NCBI RefSeq assembly: GCF_004210375.1 | Contig: NW_027467782.1 | Span: 26,887,276-26,951,275, forward strand | Length of the DNA: 64,000 nt | From: Tachypleus tridentatus | Lineage: Eukaryota > Arthropoda > Merostomata > Xiphosura > Limulidae | Reading direction: 5' to 3' | Part shown: piece by piece, positions 22,640 through 35,376 of the stretch | Position numbering within the stretch: position 1 is the stretch's first letter | How the letters are laid out: every line of letters starts with the position of its first letter | Notes under the pieces: generated by a model | What the model was told of the DNA's origin: nothing | The model's input: the letters and a program-made list of their open reading frames with translations, nothing else | Database searches by the model: none | Made by a program: the position numbers and the translations under genes

Positions 22640-25429
22640 TCGCCCTATATTTTCATTTGGGTCATTTTGGCAGAAAGGGTACCCATTAATTATTAGGGAT
22701 TTTTAAGAAGAACAATTGACCCATTTTAAGGGTATTTTATGGGGTACGTTCGACATTCACATCCATTGTGGAATCCTCCATGATGCGCAGGAAGTCATTA
22801 CCCCATATAACGAACCCATCCAGGTCCATATGAAGCTACCGAGTTAGCTGATAACATACCATCCGCACCGGTCCGTACGAAGCTATCTAGTTAGCTGCGT
22901 GCGGCCGACCGGCTGGCGAGGATCGGAGCCGTGCGCACACGCGTGATCGTGATTCTTAAATTTCAAGCGCAACATTTAAAATCACGGGTGTGCGCAACGT
23001 GTACACATCGAGCATGAGCGAGAATCGGTGCGAGAACTCCGGGTGAGAACTGTAAGAATATCATTTTGAGCGATAAACTTACCCATATTTAGGTCAAAAT
23101 GGATTGGGGGGGCATATTTAAGGATTTTCCGGCACAAATCATACTCCATGTTTATGGTTTTCTTGGGAAAAAGTAACCTATTAGAGCGGCATACACCCAT
23201 TAGGCGAGTACCTCTCCCCCAACCCCGCCCGCGCAGTTTGAACGCACACATGAATGTGACCACATGGCGGATACGGCAGCTACACACTGCTAAATCCAAA
23301 ATATCTTCCGACCATGTGATTGGTGGATACAATCACTGAATCTATTACCACTGGCAAAATTAACCATGTTTAACTGAGCAGACACAAAATGTTCAAGTTT
23401 TCCACATATAAGATCTAGATTTCAGGTTATCAAACATTTTACAGGACTGTGGACATAGCCTGATTATTAAACATGGAACTTGATTAAGGCCACACGAAAC
23501 ACATGAAATTTTAGTAATATGTTTCAAACCAAATGACTTTGTGTTGCGTTTTCACTTTATCAAACTAAGCTGTGCGTAAAGTTGTATGCCTGTACATAGA
23601 TTTGTGAATGTAGTTCATATTCTTGAAATTCACAAAGTTCTAGTTTCTTTAATTATCAAAGACTCGGCATTTTCTGGAAATCTTAACTGTAAAATTGTAA
23701 TTGCATTGGGGGAGGGGGGTGGAACGGGATATTGACAATTTAGACCAGTCTCACGTACAGGTCATGTTTCTATTTATGTTTTGAATATCAAATTCAGGGC
23801 TGCCACTCTAAACTTTTATTAATATTTTTTGATTAATAATTATAAATAATTACCCATACCCACATGGTTACTGATCTTTATTAAGTGGGATTACCTTGAA
23901 CATCATTCTCATTGGATTTGCTCAAATTTAACAAAAGTTAACAATTTAGAAAACCCCACACCCCTGCGAGTGTCCGAAGTTGATTAAAACCATCCCGCGT
24001 GTCAGAGTTGTGCACAGTAGGCCTATTAAATGCTTATTTGTAAATAGATATCCTACAACTTACAAGGCTACAATACATAACATAACTGCCCAATAACAAA
24101 TTGACAATTCTTAATCTAAGTTTATTTTGTACCTCACTCTCCTGATCCTCACTGGTAAAAGCATGATCCATATTGAGCTTAAATTCTGTATCAAGGCATC
24201 TGAGGGAAATTTTGGAGTCGTAATGAGACGCCTGGTAGGTTTTAGAATTAGTCTGAGCCAACTTCGTGTGTAGTTTATCACGCACACATGTACGTTATGC
24301 CTATGCATACTGTGTTACGTTTTGTTTCGGTTCTTAGAATTCGTGTGTGTTGTGATAGCTCGCCACCACGCACGCAAGGTCCACGAATAAAAAAAAACAT
24401 CGTCACATTCTATTTGAAGTTACACAACAATACGCGCGCACAGTCCCATACAACACACACATGATTGATATAGTGTGTGTCTACATGTCTGTAAGATAAC
24501 GGCCATAATGTGCAATCAAAAAACAGGGCACGGTATGTAGTACAGATCCGTACGCACGCCGTAGGCCTCGCTCGTTTATTTTTATTTTTTTTAATGTCGC
24601 GCACCTACGTCACCCCTCGTGTAGTCATGTAGGAATTTAAATAGGGTAAAACAAACGATATTGATACCAGCAGGATGTACCAAGCAACAGAATAACGAAA
24701 ATTTCATTTTAACCAAGAATCAAAATATTATCTATCTGCGACATTTCATTTTTTTTGCACTATTGAAAAAAACTGGTTGTTAGCCAAAAGTGTGGGGTTC
24801 CGCGGTCCCTGCAACAACTGTTGACCACTTATTTACAACTTTATTTCTTGCAAGAAGCATAAGAAAATTCCTATACTGATGTTGTCAGCGATATTCTAGC
24901 TTTATACCACACTTTGAATCCCATTTCTTGCTTTTCATAGCTACATCATATGGTTTTTCAATTTTTAGCAGCATATTTCTCTCCGAATGTAGGTAAAGAA
25001 CTTATGTGGTTACCACATGCAAAGGAGATTAATATCGTGCTAGCAGAGTTATGCTGCATTTGATAAGGGAACGTCCATTCTAAGCTTTTCAGATTTCTTT
25101 TTGTTAGTTTTAGTCCTGCTTGATCTGGTACGTATATCCATATGGTGATCTTGCTGTTCAATTGCTTTGCTTTCTGCCATCCATTTGATAGTCAATCAAT
25201 CTCAATGTTAATGTAGTGTATCCTGTGAGTCAGCTGCAAGTATTGTTAGTGACATTGCCTATTTATGTTTCATTGCTTTTAGTTATTTAAAAGATAGTTT
25301 CCTTCATGCTTTCCATTTCCACTTACGCTAAATTAAAATATCTAAGATTAGATTGTGGTGGATAATGATTCAATGCATTTCTTTTTTTTACACTGCAAGG
25401 CTCTGAGTATAATTTTGCTTGCATATGCT
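22640..25429. other. No recognisable gene; CpG-rich patch
   Basis: The stretch 22860-23010 and parts of 23200-23280 and 24250-24620 are richer in CG dinucleotides than the rest of the window. A G-run (GGGGGAGGGGGG-like) lies near 23708-23722. Open stretches here (for example 22982-23332 minus) have no recognisable domain. Some of it may be the 5' flank of the hAT-type element. Confidence 0.4.
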
Positions 25430-25790
25430 GTAGGTGTTACGTGATGCCGCACTGATAGAAGAACTTGAATTATTTCCTGTGACCAGTCTTAAGCATGTTT
25501 TGTACGTTTTCAGTCTTATCACGTTATACAGCAATCAAACTGGTTATCGGTGCTGTATAATTCAGAATGGAATAGACAATACAATAAGTAGGTTCTGTTC
25601 TTCAGCTCGATTTACAGCTGCACCTTTCACAGCATTGCTTTTGGTAGCTCTAGCTGTCAGAGTATTTATGTGGCTGGTAAAGTTGAGATGTTTGTCAAAG
25701 ATTACCCCTTTCTTTTGGTACTTCTTTGCCTGTTGATAATGGTGATGTCCCGCCCTCATCAGCTCATCTATTTTTGAGTATGTACAACAT
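25430..25790 (-). mobile_element. LINE reverse-transcriptase C-terminal fragment
   Basis: The minus strand reads KKYQKKGVIFDKHLNFTSHI then NTLTARATKSNAVKGAAV, with LYNVIRLKTYKTCLRLVTGN following in a shifted frame. This is the pattern just after the palm/thumb of Jockey-like LINE reverse transcriptases (family usually KYLGVxFDxxLxFxxHI). It is a short broken fragment, and its extent to the right of 25790 is unclear. Confidence 0.65.
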
Positions 25791-26957
25791 GGCCGTGGAT
25801 TTGGAAAGATTATTTACCATCCTCTCTGGCTCCACCATTTCTTCACACTATTAAGGAATGGTTTCACCAAAATGTCGATGATAAAGGTCAGTACTAAGCA
25901 GTTTGTTGAACTGTCAAGGCGAGCTACATCCTTAACGTAGTTGTTTAAGAGAGCTAGTGATCCAGTCTAATTGTCAGATTCCATATTCAACTAACCATAT
26001 GTCAATGTAGCAAGCTAGTTTACTCCAACTCAACGTAGTCAAGGTCACTAACATGGTTCCTAATCAAAGTAATGTTCCTCTTCATTCTAGAAATCTATGA
26101 ACAGACCAAGTTTTCTCTATTTCGTATGATATGGTTAGCAATACCACCTTGCGAACAGGTGGGCTCAAACTAGAAGTGGTCATTTTCTGTTTTTACATCT
26201 TTCCATTACACAGTTTGATGCTCAGAGCTTTGACAAACACACCTCTTCATGAGGTATTTACATATTCAAGTGTTTTGACACCTAACATGCAGAGTCCTCA
26301 CTGATACATCAGTCCAGTTTAGACTGATGACTGTCAAGAATGACTCAGGTAGGGAATCAGAGTATTTAATCAAGTGACCAAATAATCACCATTTTAATGT
26401 TGTCTGCATGCAAAAAAGCGTACAATATCTATAAAGGAACGATTGTGGCGAGACCTTGTCACATTTCCACATTAGTATTAACTCTGATTCGCATATGCTC
26501 AACATCATACCACTGGTACTTGTGTGTGAAAAAAGATGGGATTTCCAGCAGTTGTAAAAAAATTGCAAATAAACAGAAATAAAATAAACAATCCTTTTTA
26601 AAATACAACACAGAGTGAGTACTTGTTTAACTTGAAATACATGTGCTTTTACATATCTAAACTGTCTAATTCCTCTCCAAATTCTACTGAATGAAGCATC
26701 TACCATATTGTTTAATTTTAAATAATATTAAACTATGTTACAACATCATATTAAAGGAGCACTGTCATAGTTCTCCAGAGCGAATTCTGCCATTAACTTG
26801 ACTGGTAATTCCCAACAGAAAATAAAGGGAGGTTGTCGCCTTGAAAGCATCTGAACTGTTGTTGAAGAAAATTGATCTTTACTTTCATACCAAACCACGA
26901 ACTGAGCAACAGATAACAGGAGTAGAAGTAACTTAACAATCTTTTTGACTACTTGTT
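25791..26957. other. No recognisable gene
   Basis: This may include further decayed LINE sequence near 25.8-26.2 kb, but no domain is readable. Open stretches at 26386-26706 and 26746-26967 (minus) have no support. Confidence 0.4.
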
Positions 26958-27230
26958 GGCCTGGCATGGCCAGGTGGTTAAGGTACTCGACTCGTAATCT
27001 GAATGTCGTGGGTTCGAATCCCCATCACACCAAACATGCTCGCCTTTTCAGCCTGGGGGCGTTATAAAGTGCGGTCAATCCCACTATTCGTTGGTAAAAG
27101 AGCAGTCCAAGAGTTGGCGGTGGGTGATGATGACTAGCTGCCTTTCTTGTAGTCTTACTCTGCTAAATTAGGGACGGCTAGCGCAGATAGCCCTCATGTA
27201 ATTCACTTTGAAAATTCAAATCAAACAAAC
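26958..27230 (+). mobile_element. tRNA-headed SINE, full-length
   Basis: The head has a clear A-box-like GGTTAAGGTACTC and B box GTGGGTTCGAATCCCC, followed by body, core and a CAAATCAAACAAAC tail. It is one of the better preserved copies. Confidence 0.92.
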
Positions 27231-28135
27231 AACGTGTTATATAAACTGCACACTATTCTGAACAACTAGAAAGTTCTCAAAAGTAATACATTACAAAAAA
27301 GTAAAAAAAAAATGCATGACATGCTTGCACATTGCACATGTTAGGTGACCAAAACAAAGCAAAAGAGAGAGAGATTTAAAATATACATGTGCCTCATTGG
27401 CTGTAGTGATTTAAAAAAAGTGCCAAATAGGCAACACATTTCACAGTGGCAAAAAATTACATTTATTATGGATTTTACATAGATGTGATTACGAAATGCA
27501 ACAGAAAATAATAACAAGCCGAAATATCTGATAATTTAAAAATGGTATTGATGAGAATAGCAGCTAAGAATAGTAAATTCAAATTATAAAAACGATTAAA
27601 ATATTTAAAAGACTTAATTCAATTTCAAATATCACACTGGAATCTGGCATGAAAAAATACTGTTCTGAATGATATCTTGGGTACGTAATTAAGAACTGTA
27701 AATCAATATAGTTTCTAATGGTAACGTCTTTCACGCTTTTATCTTTATAAGTATTGTCACGTGATCATAAAACTAACAATGGGAACGTCACAAGACAAGA
27801 AGTGGCGTGATTAGTAACCGCATCTATGAAAAACAAATGACCAAGTACCTGATTAATGTTACAAGCTCCGTACATTTCGAAACACGATAAAAAAAGTAAA
27901 TCCTAATTTGTAAGTTTCTTTACACAATAGGAAAAAACAAAACTATACCTTGTGTTTTGTTACATGAGTTTTCGGTTATAAGTAATCGCGGTTAAAGTTA
28001 ACATAAGCTTCAGCAGTGTAAACTTTTATAAATTAATGCTAATGTTTGAAATATTAAAGGTTCCAGATAAGGTGGTTACTTTGATATTACTTTATTTTTG
28101 AATAGATTTCCTTCAAATTGTGATGTTTTATTACA
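27231..28135. other. No recognisable gene
   Basis: AT-rich sequence with A runs near 27296-27310. I see nothing else in it. Confidence 0.5.
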
Positions 28136-28402
28136 CAGTGGTACCTCGGTTCTCTAATTTAATCCATTCCAGAAGGCTGTTCGAAAACCGAATCAATTTT
28201 TCCCATAAAAAATACTGTAAATTAAATTAATCCGTTTGCAACCTCAAAAAATTACGCATTACGTCATCAGTCGGGTTATTTCGGGTCACGACAGCTTTCT
28301 TCGGGAACCGAGTTTACTTTCGACAACCGAAACATTTTTTTTTATTAAACAATATATTCGAAAACTGAATCGTTTGAGAAAAAAGGTATTGTCCTAGGGT
28401 TT
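28136..28402. mobile_element. Small non-autonomous DNA transposon
   Basis: The left end CAGTGGTACCTCGGTTCTC and the repeated phrases AACCGA and TTCGAAAAC are typical of short Tc1/mariner or Tigger-type elements. The right end (GAATCGTTTGAGAAAAAAGG) is a decayed complement of the left. There is no coding capacity. Confidence 0.55.
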
Positions 28403-29204
28403 AGCCTGACTTCTAACTCAAGTTTTAAAATTAAACAAAAGAAGCTAAAAAAGTAATTTAAAAATATAGAACTTAGTGTCGTTCTTATTGGAACGTTAAT
28501 TTGATGAACCTAGGTAAAACGGTTAGGCCTACCTTAGGCTTAAGGAACCTTATTTAAATAATTATATGTAATAACTTTAGAGTTTTATTCTGGCTGTATT
28601 AAAATACCTTGACAGAAGATTTATAGTTTCGATCTGTTAAACAAACATAAACCTACCATGAAAATATTTCTTAGATTCTACTTTAACCTAACAGTAACGA
28701 ATGCAACTGAATTTTTGTAAGCCAAAAAACGTCTTTTCTGACCAACAGAAATAAGATTATTACGCTTATTATCTTCACAGGTGTTGTGTGTTTTTTAAAA
28801 AACAAAATCACAAAAATATTTTAATATGTAAAAAAAGACAATGATGATAAACTCCAGATTATTTAAATTTAAAATTAAAGTTATTTACTTATCTCTACTT
28901 TAATGATAAAGAAGATTGTTTTGGTAACCATGAAATTAATCTCGATTCCATGAAAATTTAAAGTTACGCCTATACCTCTTGTGGCCATATTGCTCATTGA
29001 TGCATTGGAGTTTTATTTGAATCTACATATTTAGAAATAAAGAATTGTAAAAAAATTCATACAAATATTGTTACCATTAAGTAATATAGTAACACCAGTT
29101 AACATACGGAAATAACTGGGGAACACAACAAAATGCAGTTTTCTCAAAAGGCTTTTGCAACAAAAACTAAAACAGTTCTTCAATATCTTTCAGTTATATA
29201 ATTG
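28403..29204. other. No recognisable gene
   Basis: AT-rich sequence without open frames of note. I see nothing in it. Confidence 0.5.
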
Positions 29205-29325
29205 TCTCCCGGTGTGACAGCGATAAATCTTCGGATTTACAACCATAAACTCAGGGGTACGATTCCCCTCGATGAACACAACAGATAATTCTATGCGGCT
29301 TTGCTCTAAAAATCACACACAAACG
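29205..29325 (+). mobile_element. Second-family tRNA-headed SINE
   Basis: The tRNA-like head runs from TCCCGGTGTGACAGCG (A-box region) through the B box GGGGTACGATTCCCC. A short body GCGGCTTTGCTCTAAAAATC and a CACACA-type end follow. It lacks the long core of the main SINE family. Confidence 0.75.
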
Positions 29326-30598
29326 CATTTATAAAGTTAAGAACAATTAAATATTTATTTTGTGGAAATTTAATGTTTTGTTTCTATTATAACATGCTAT
29401 TAAAAGATTTTTTGTCAACAACATTTAACCTTAAAGTCATGAAATAGTGAAACTGTCGATATTTTACCGCACTTCCGCTCCGCTCGAAAGTCAATAAACT
29501 TCATGGGCCTTCATATCATGGGCGAAGGTCCTAGACCTATCTAGGCCTCTCAGTGTAGATTCCTGTACGTGGTGAAGGGACCTCCCAGAGAAGGTCTATC
29601 TGTCTGTCTGTTTTCTTATAGGAAGACCATATTTCGCTGTCTTTTGAGTCCACTGATGGGAGAAGGTTATGTTCTTCCACTTTACTTTCTCTGGGATCTA
29701 AACATCTACCTACGTGTTTGCCGTGCGTGGCGACCTGTGAAGAGGAGGAGAGGATCCTAGTGGTTGAGGGGTCTAACCATAAAACACCACTTTAGCCTTG
29801 AATCCCTGTAGACGAGCGGGCTTGAGGTGGCCTTCCAGGGTCAGTCAGCTGGTCCACTTGGGCTAGGGTCACCCAAATATCTGTAATGGATGTTCTCAAC
29901 AAGTGTTGTGAACATTGTGTGTGATGCTAGTGTTTGGGTATAGTGCTCAAGAAACCATGGCATTTGCTGCAATGTCCTTGATTGGCATTGGAGCGCGTTC
30001 CTTCATAGGGCTCCGTTATGGGTGAGGTAAGTGGGCACTGAAATATATTCCCTTAATTCTTGACAACTATATTTAAAAAAGTAAATATAATCTAAAAAAA
30101 TATTATCAGAAAGTGACCACGCATGGACGACTCTGTTGTACAGTAACCGTCTCAGTCAGATTTTGTACCTCGATTTCTAATCATGCACTCTTTATCCGAG
30201 AAATCCTTAGTGCAAATGTCTCTATTTTATTCGAAAGGGATTAGAGGGACTTGCTGGCTTCCCCAAGTCAGTAAGAAAGTTACAATCTGGAAACATTTTG
30301 GTGGAAACATCTTCATTACAACATCTGAATTCGAGGAGCATTAGGGATAAACACATCGAGGTTATTCCACATGTAACGTTTAATTCTTCCAGGACAGGAA
30401 TTTAAAGAACATTCCCCAGCCAGAGATTCTCGCTGGTTTTTCCAGTGAAGGTGTTTCTGTAGTGCGTCGAGTCTCCACTTGCAAAGGTGGAATTATGGTA
30501 CCTACAAATTATGTTGACGTTCGCATCGCCACCTCCACTTGCCATTATCAAGCAGAATACTTAAATTGTAAAGTTAGGCCATATATTTCAAATCTTTT

Positions 30599-30896
30599 CT
30601 GATGTTTTCAGTGCCAGAGATTCAGACATTCAAAGGCCTTTTGTCGTGGATCATTAACACGTGCTCGTCTTGGTGGCAAAGACCACGAAGTCTAGGTGTG
30701 TAAACTTGAACTACACTGTGTCAACTGTAATGGTTCAAACCACTTTATACTTTCTTTCTTTCCTAATTGGGTGGAGGAGAAAGAAGTACAACGTTTAAAG
30801 ACTGTAAATAATATCACTTATTTGGAGGCTCAGAAATTAATGTCCCAAACTCCATCTAAGACTATGCTGCTGCATTCCATTCCACTGCTACTGTGA
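30599..30896 (+). pseudogene. LINE ORF1 zinc-knuckle region
   Basis: CFQCQRFRHSKAFC (CX2CX4HX4C) is followed by CKLELHCVNCNGSNHF, then by WVEEKEVQRLKTVNNITYLE and AQKLM. This is the usual C-terminal layout of the nucleic-acid-binding Gag-like ORF1 protein of Jockey-type LINEs. The frame is interrupted before the second knuckle, which has lost its last ligand (HFILSFFPNW). Confidence 0.75.
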
Positions 30897-31278
30897 GAGT
30901 GCAGACAGGTCTGTCCGTGCCTCTAACAGAGTAATTTTCAAATCATCTCAATAATCTTTTGCCCTCTATGATTAAGAGACTAGATGAGTCAACGTCTACT
31001 TCCCTTTCTGTCCCAAACAATTCTTCCAGTTGCTATCCAGACCTGCTTCCTTTGAATTTGAGTTCTGGCGTTTCCTTGTGTCCATCATCTTCTCCGGCTC
31101 TGAGATGCAGAATAATAATTCGTTCACGCCCTCAATCGCTGGAATCTTCTTCCAACGACAGATACCTGCCCAATCAACCCAAGGCAGGATCCATGGAGGT
31201 CGATAAACTTCCTTCTAATAAAGAAACGTGGTCAAAAACAGAAACACTCTCGACCCAATTCTCCAGCACATAAGTAAA

Positions 31279-32130
31279 AATGGTCATTTTGATACAGTGG
31301 AACTGTCGCGGTTTATGTTCAGATCTGGATCATATTAAAGCACTGATTAATTCTTACCATCCTGTGTGTCTTTACAGGAAACATTTCTTGATGCTCTCGT
31401 TGAACAGTTGCCGTCTCCTTTTTTACACTTGAGGGACCTTAATGAACGTATTCCCTTCTGGAGAGGTGCTGATATTGATGGGAGAGGTCATTCCGTAGAG
31501 CATATGCTCTCGGAACACAACATTTTTTCTTCAGTAACGGTGTTTGTATATATTTTCATGCATTTAGTCAGAGTTTTACTGCTATTGATCTCTTGATTTA
31601 CTCTTCTTTACTTTTCCTGACCTTTTATGTAAGGATGACAGAAACCCACAGGGCAGTGATCATTTTCCTATCATTTTGAGAAAGAATGGCCTTGGTCGGT
31701 GCCACGAGGTTCGCGTGTCTCGGCGGGAGCTGGACCAAGCCAGTTGTCCCTCTTTCACTATTTTCTCGGAACTTGATCCTGCCATCTTCAATTAGCCATC
31801 AATAGACAAATGTGTGGCAGCGATAACTAACTGTAGTATCCAAGCAACACCTCAATCTATACATAAAACCTCGACACATTTTCCATGGTATACTTGTCCG
31901 TCGTGGAATCCACAATGCCACACAGCATGCAAGGCTCAAAAACGGGCCTGGGATACCTTTCATAGATATACCACACTTTCGAACCACATTACTTTTTAGC
32001 AAGCACGCGCATATGGACGGCAATTAAGACATCAAAGACAAAAAGAATCTTGGATTAAATTCTCAACAAATATATCTTCTATCACCAGTTTCAAAATCAT
32101 TTGGGACAAGATTCTTTTTGGCCTTCGTAT
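31279..32130 (+). pseudogene. LINE ORF2 endonuclease domain, broken
   Basis: It starts MVILIQWNCRGLCSDLDHIK, the usual opening of an APE-type endonuclease in Jockey-like LINEs. The catalytic phrase GSDHFPIILR lies near 31653. The linker after it reads WYTCPSWNPQCHTACKAQKR, with QARAYGRQLRHQRQKESWIK and SSITSFKIIWDKI. Several stops and frame changes interrupt it. The reverse transcriptase that should follow is absent. Confidence 0.75.
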
Positions 32131-33130
32131 CCAGGCACAGTTAGATAAATTGGTTTTGTTCTTGGATAATATTGCTCTATCCACTGGTCAGCCCCTCCTA
32201 CCAAGGCTTATTACCATTCCCAGGTGTGACCTTTCTTCGAGTCGTTTGAGAAAGGTGGATACGTCTTTTTGGAAGCACCATCTTCTGTTTGCTAAGCACA
32301 TTTTGAACCATCTTTCCATTCCATTTTATACGGATGGTTCAAAATCAAGTTACTATGTGGCCTCTGCCGTAGTTTGTTGTAGTTCGATGGTTGAGTGCAG
32401 AATCCTCTCTACAGTTTCTGTGTTCACTGCCAAACTGTATGCCATTTTTTTTGTCCTGGACCATATAGAAGCCAAGCAATGGTCAAATTGTACTATTTCT
32501 ACCGATTTGCTTAACTATCTACTGGCTCAGGAATCACTTCACATTAGGTTTTCACCCTGTTCTCGCCGACATTCAAAACGGACTGACCAGTTTATCTTTA
32601 ACATCTACTTTTATCCAGTTCTTCTGGACACAAGGACGCGTTAGTGTTCTCGAGAACGAGCTCGCTGGCATCGCAGCTCAGTTTACCTGCTCTGGCGTTA
32701 TTACTACTGTGCCTTTTCCAAACATAAACTATGGTCCTGTATTCAAGGCTCGGCTCTGTCCCAGTTGGCAGTCGACTTGGAGTGAGCAGCATGATAACAG
32801 TCTTTTCCAGAAAAAACCCTCTATTAGTCTTTTGTCGCCTTCTTTGCGCAAGAATCGGAAGGAGGAGGTTGTCTTAATTGGACTACGCATTGGTCACAGT
32901 TTTTAACTCATCGTTTTTTTTTTATCCAGGACTGTCGCTCCAGTGTATGGTCTATGTGACACTCAAGTCGCAATAGTCTACACTTTACTGTCGTACCATC
33001 ATTACGACTTTGAACGACGGCACCGATTTTAGACATGTTTTATCCAAAGGTTTACCCCTGACCCTGGACAGTACCGTTGGGGATGGTGACACTGTCCGCT
33101 TTACAAATGTTTTTTTTAGTTTTTTAAAGG
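32131..33130 (+). pseudogene. LINE ORF2 RNase H and C-terminal domain
   Basis: The end of the RT (STGQPLLPRLITIPRCDLSS) is followed by RNase H: FYTDGSKSSYYVASAVVC with the first acidic residue, then VFTAKLYAIFFVLDHIEAKQ with the Glu position changed to Lys. The third acid is seen in CTISTDLLNYL. A C-terminal stretch ends in VGDGDTVRFTNVFFSFLKDI then GLLNAI. The domain helps degrade the RNA template during target-primed reverse transcription. Confidence 0.75.
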
Positions 33131-33654
33131 ATATTGGCCTTTTAAACGCTATTTAAGTTTTTAATCAAAAATTGAACTTTGCTTTGTTTTAAAATGATTC
33201 GTGTTTAAGTATTTTAATAAATTTATTTTCAATATTTAACCGGTTGTTTGGCGCAAATGGCCTCGCTGCTTCGCACCATAAAACGCCAAACACCAACCAA
33301 CCATACGGGAGGAATCGTTTCCACTCCCTCATACAACTGTCTCTCTTCACGAGTAAACTTTCCTTTTTTCACAATGTTCTTCATTTTACAGAAAATAGCA
33401 TGCCTTCAAAGAAAAGCAATTCTATAAACTTGTTCAACTCAATAGCTCAAGGCAGGACTAGTATACATACACTATATCATAAATCTATTTGTGGTATTTT
33501 CAAGTGAATTTATTCCTCTACAAATGTCACACAGTGAGATCCTCAAATAAAAGCACATTCAATTAGTATGCATGTGGAGAAATGTGTGGTTGAAAACTTC
33601 CGTTCATTGCAATATCCTATGGTTATGGCACCAAATTTTTTTCTTCTTACCTTT

Positions 33655-33860
33655 TGTTTGTTTGTTTGGGAATTTCGCACAAAGCTACTCGAGGGCTATC
33701 TGTGCTAGCCGTCCCTAATTTAGCAGTGTAAGACTAGAGGGAAGGCAGCTAGTCATCACCACCCACCGCCAACTCTTGGGCTACTCTTTTACCAACGAAT
33801 AGTGGGATTGACCGTCACATTATACACCCCCACGGCTGGGAGGGCTGGGAGCCGGGCCGT
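33655..33860 (-). mobile_element. SINE, head missing
   Basis: Reverse-strand tail, core and body run to TTATACACCCCCACGGCTGG and stop at a short G-rich duplication (GGGAGGGCTGGGAGCCGGGC). The tRNA head is absent. The same body variant occurs at 60.1 kb. Confidence 0.88.
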
Positions 33861-33883
33861 TCTTCTTACCCACTATGTAATTC

Positions 33884-34486
33884 TATATCGTTACATAAAC
33901 TATTTGATAAGTAGTACAGTTACATCTATATCGTTACATAAACTATTTGATAAGTAGTACAGTTACATCTATATCGTTACATAAACTATTTGGTATGTAG
34001 TACAGTTACATGTATATCGTTACATAAACTATATGATATGTAGTACAGTTACATGTATATCGTTACATAAACTATTTGATATGTAGTACAGTTACATCTA
34101 TATCGTTACATAAACTATTTGATAAGTAGTACAGTTACATCTATATCGTTACATAAACTATATGACATGTAGTACAGTTACATCTATATCGTTACATAAA
34201 CTATATGATATGTAGTACAGTTACATCTTTATCGTTACATAAACTATATGATATCTAGTACAGTTACATCTATATCGTTACATAAACTATATGATATGTA
34301 GTACAGTTACATCTATATCGTTACATAAACCATTGATAAGTAGTACAGTTACATCTATATCGCTACATAAACAATTTGATAAGTAGTACAGTTACATCTA
34401 TATCGTTACATAAACTAGTTGGTATGTAGTACAGTTACATCTTTATCGTTACTTAAACTATTTGATAACTAGTACAGTTACAAAGA
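33884..34486. repeat. Tandem array, unit 43 bp, 14 copies
   Basis: The unit is CTATATCGTTACATAAACTA followed by TTTGATAAGTAGTACAGTTACAT in two parts. Variants alternate between TTTGATAAG and ATATGATATG. The spacing is a strict 43 bases apart from one unit shortened by a base. The array begins about 25 bases after a SINE. Confidence 0.95.
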
Positions 34487-34936
34487 AAAACATAGTTTAT
34501 AAATTTTTATTTTATCATTGCTGCTTTTATTTTACTTCATGTTTTGATTACTTTAAAACAAACAAACCTGATTTATAAGGAAATTCGTTTCCTCTACTAT
34601 AATTTTGTTAAAACTTAGCAAATAAACTATCAAGAAACAAAACAAAATTAAAATCACTGTAACAAATGTCAATAAACAATGTCAGTATAACAAAATTGTA
34701 TTGCTGAACCCGGAATTCGTTTCAAGAAGTGAACAGGGTGAAGACAGCTCATTGTGTTCTGTTAAAAGATAGAGAGAGAAAAGTAATGACGTTAATCAGA
34801 ACAAAGAAAAGCTGTTTATCAACACATTAAGATTTCGTTTTCTCTAAACGACGATATTTCTGTTTTTAGTTTTTATTTGTGTGTAGGAACAATCGTTTAC
34901 TATTCATATAATTTACAATGATTTTTTTTTCTCTGT
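34487..34936. other. No recognisable gene
   Basis: AT-rich flank of the 43-bp array. I see nothing in it. Confidence 0.5.
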
Positions 34937-35112
34937 TTGTTACTTATTGAATTTTTCCTAAAGCTGCTGAGGGGCTTTGTTTTCTTGCCGTTCCTAATTT
35001 CGAAATGATAGAATGAAGGGGAATAAAGCCAGTCAACACCACTCTATATGATACTCCAACTAAATAATGTTATTTGACAGTCACTTTTATAACGCACCTA
35101 CCTCTGCATAAA
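34937..35112 (-). mobile_element. Heavily degraded SINE
   Basis: The reverse-strand tail (TTGAATTTTTCCTAAAGCTG) and core landmarks (TTGCCGTTCCTAATTT, TTTGACAGTCACTTTTATAA) are recognisable in order. It is highly diverged. Confidence 0.6.
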
Positions 35113-35376
35113 TACGTGGTACAATTTTTCACATTAAATTCGCTGTATGTGAAATAGAAGTGTGCACAGTCTATCTCTAAACATGGAACCTCGGATCTAT
35201 GGTCCGGTATACAATATATATTTTAAACTTAGTAACATGATTCCTTTTACCTCTGAGTACCTGCTAAATAAATGTTTTAAACGTCAGAATAGACTATTTT
35301 TATTAAAATATAAGTCAATAAAACAGTTTTAATATACTGTTAAACACAAGTTAATTTAGGTTTTATTCCTCTATTT

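Larger units (their letters stand above)
29450..33300 (+). mobile_element. LINE (Jockey/I-like, RNase H-bearing), internally deleted
   Basis: The parts in order are a 5' region, an ORF1 remnant with zinc knuckles, an endonuclease, a deletion, and an RNase H with the terminal C-domain. The 3' end reads GGCCTCGCTGCTTCGCACCA, then TAAAACGCCAAACACC. The reverse-transcriptase palm and fingers are missing: the sequence passes from the end of the endonuclease-linker region to the end of the RT around 32.12 kb. Presence of RNase H favours the I/R1-like side of the Jockey superfamily, but I cannot place the clade by eye. Stops and shifts show an old inactive copy. Confidence 0.8.

Noticed and set aside
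22860-23010. CpG-rich patch as a promoter or CpG island
   Set aside because: It is short and has no associated exon or transcription signal that I can support. It could equally be the flank of the hAT-type element.
26958-27040. Possible tRNA genes at the SINE heads (also 9.9, 53.8, 58.3 kb)
   Set aside because: A and B boxes are present, but each head runs into the same SINE body and no cloverleaf acceptor stem is kept.
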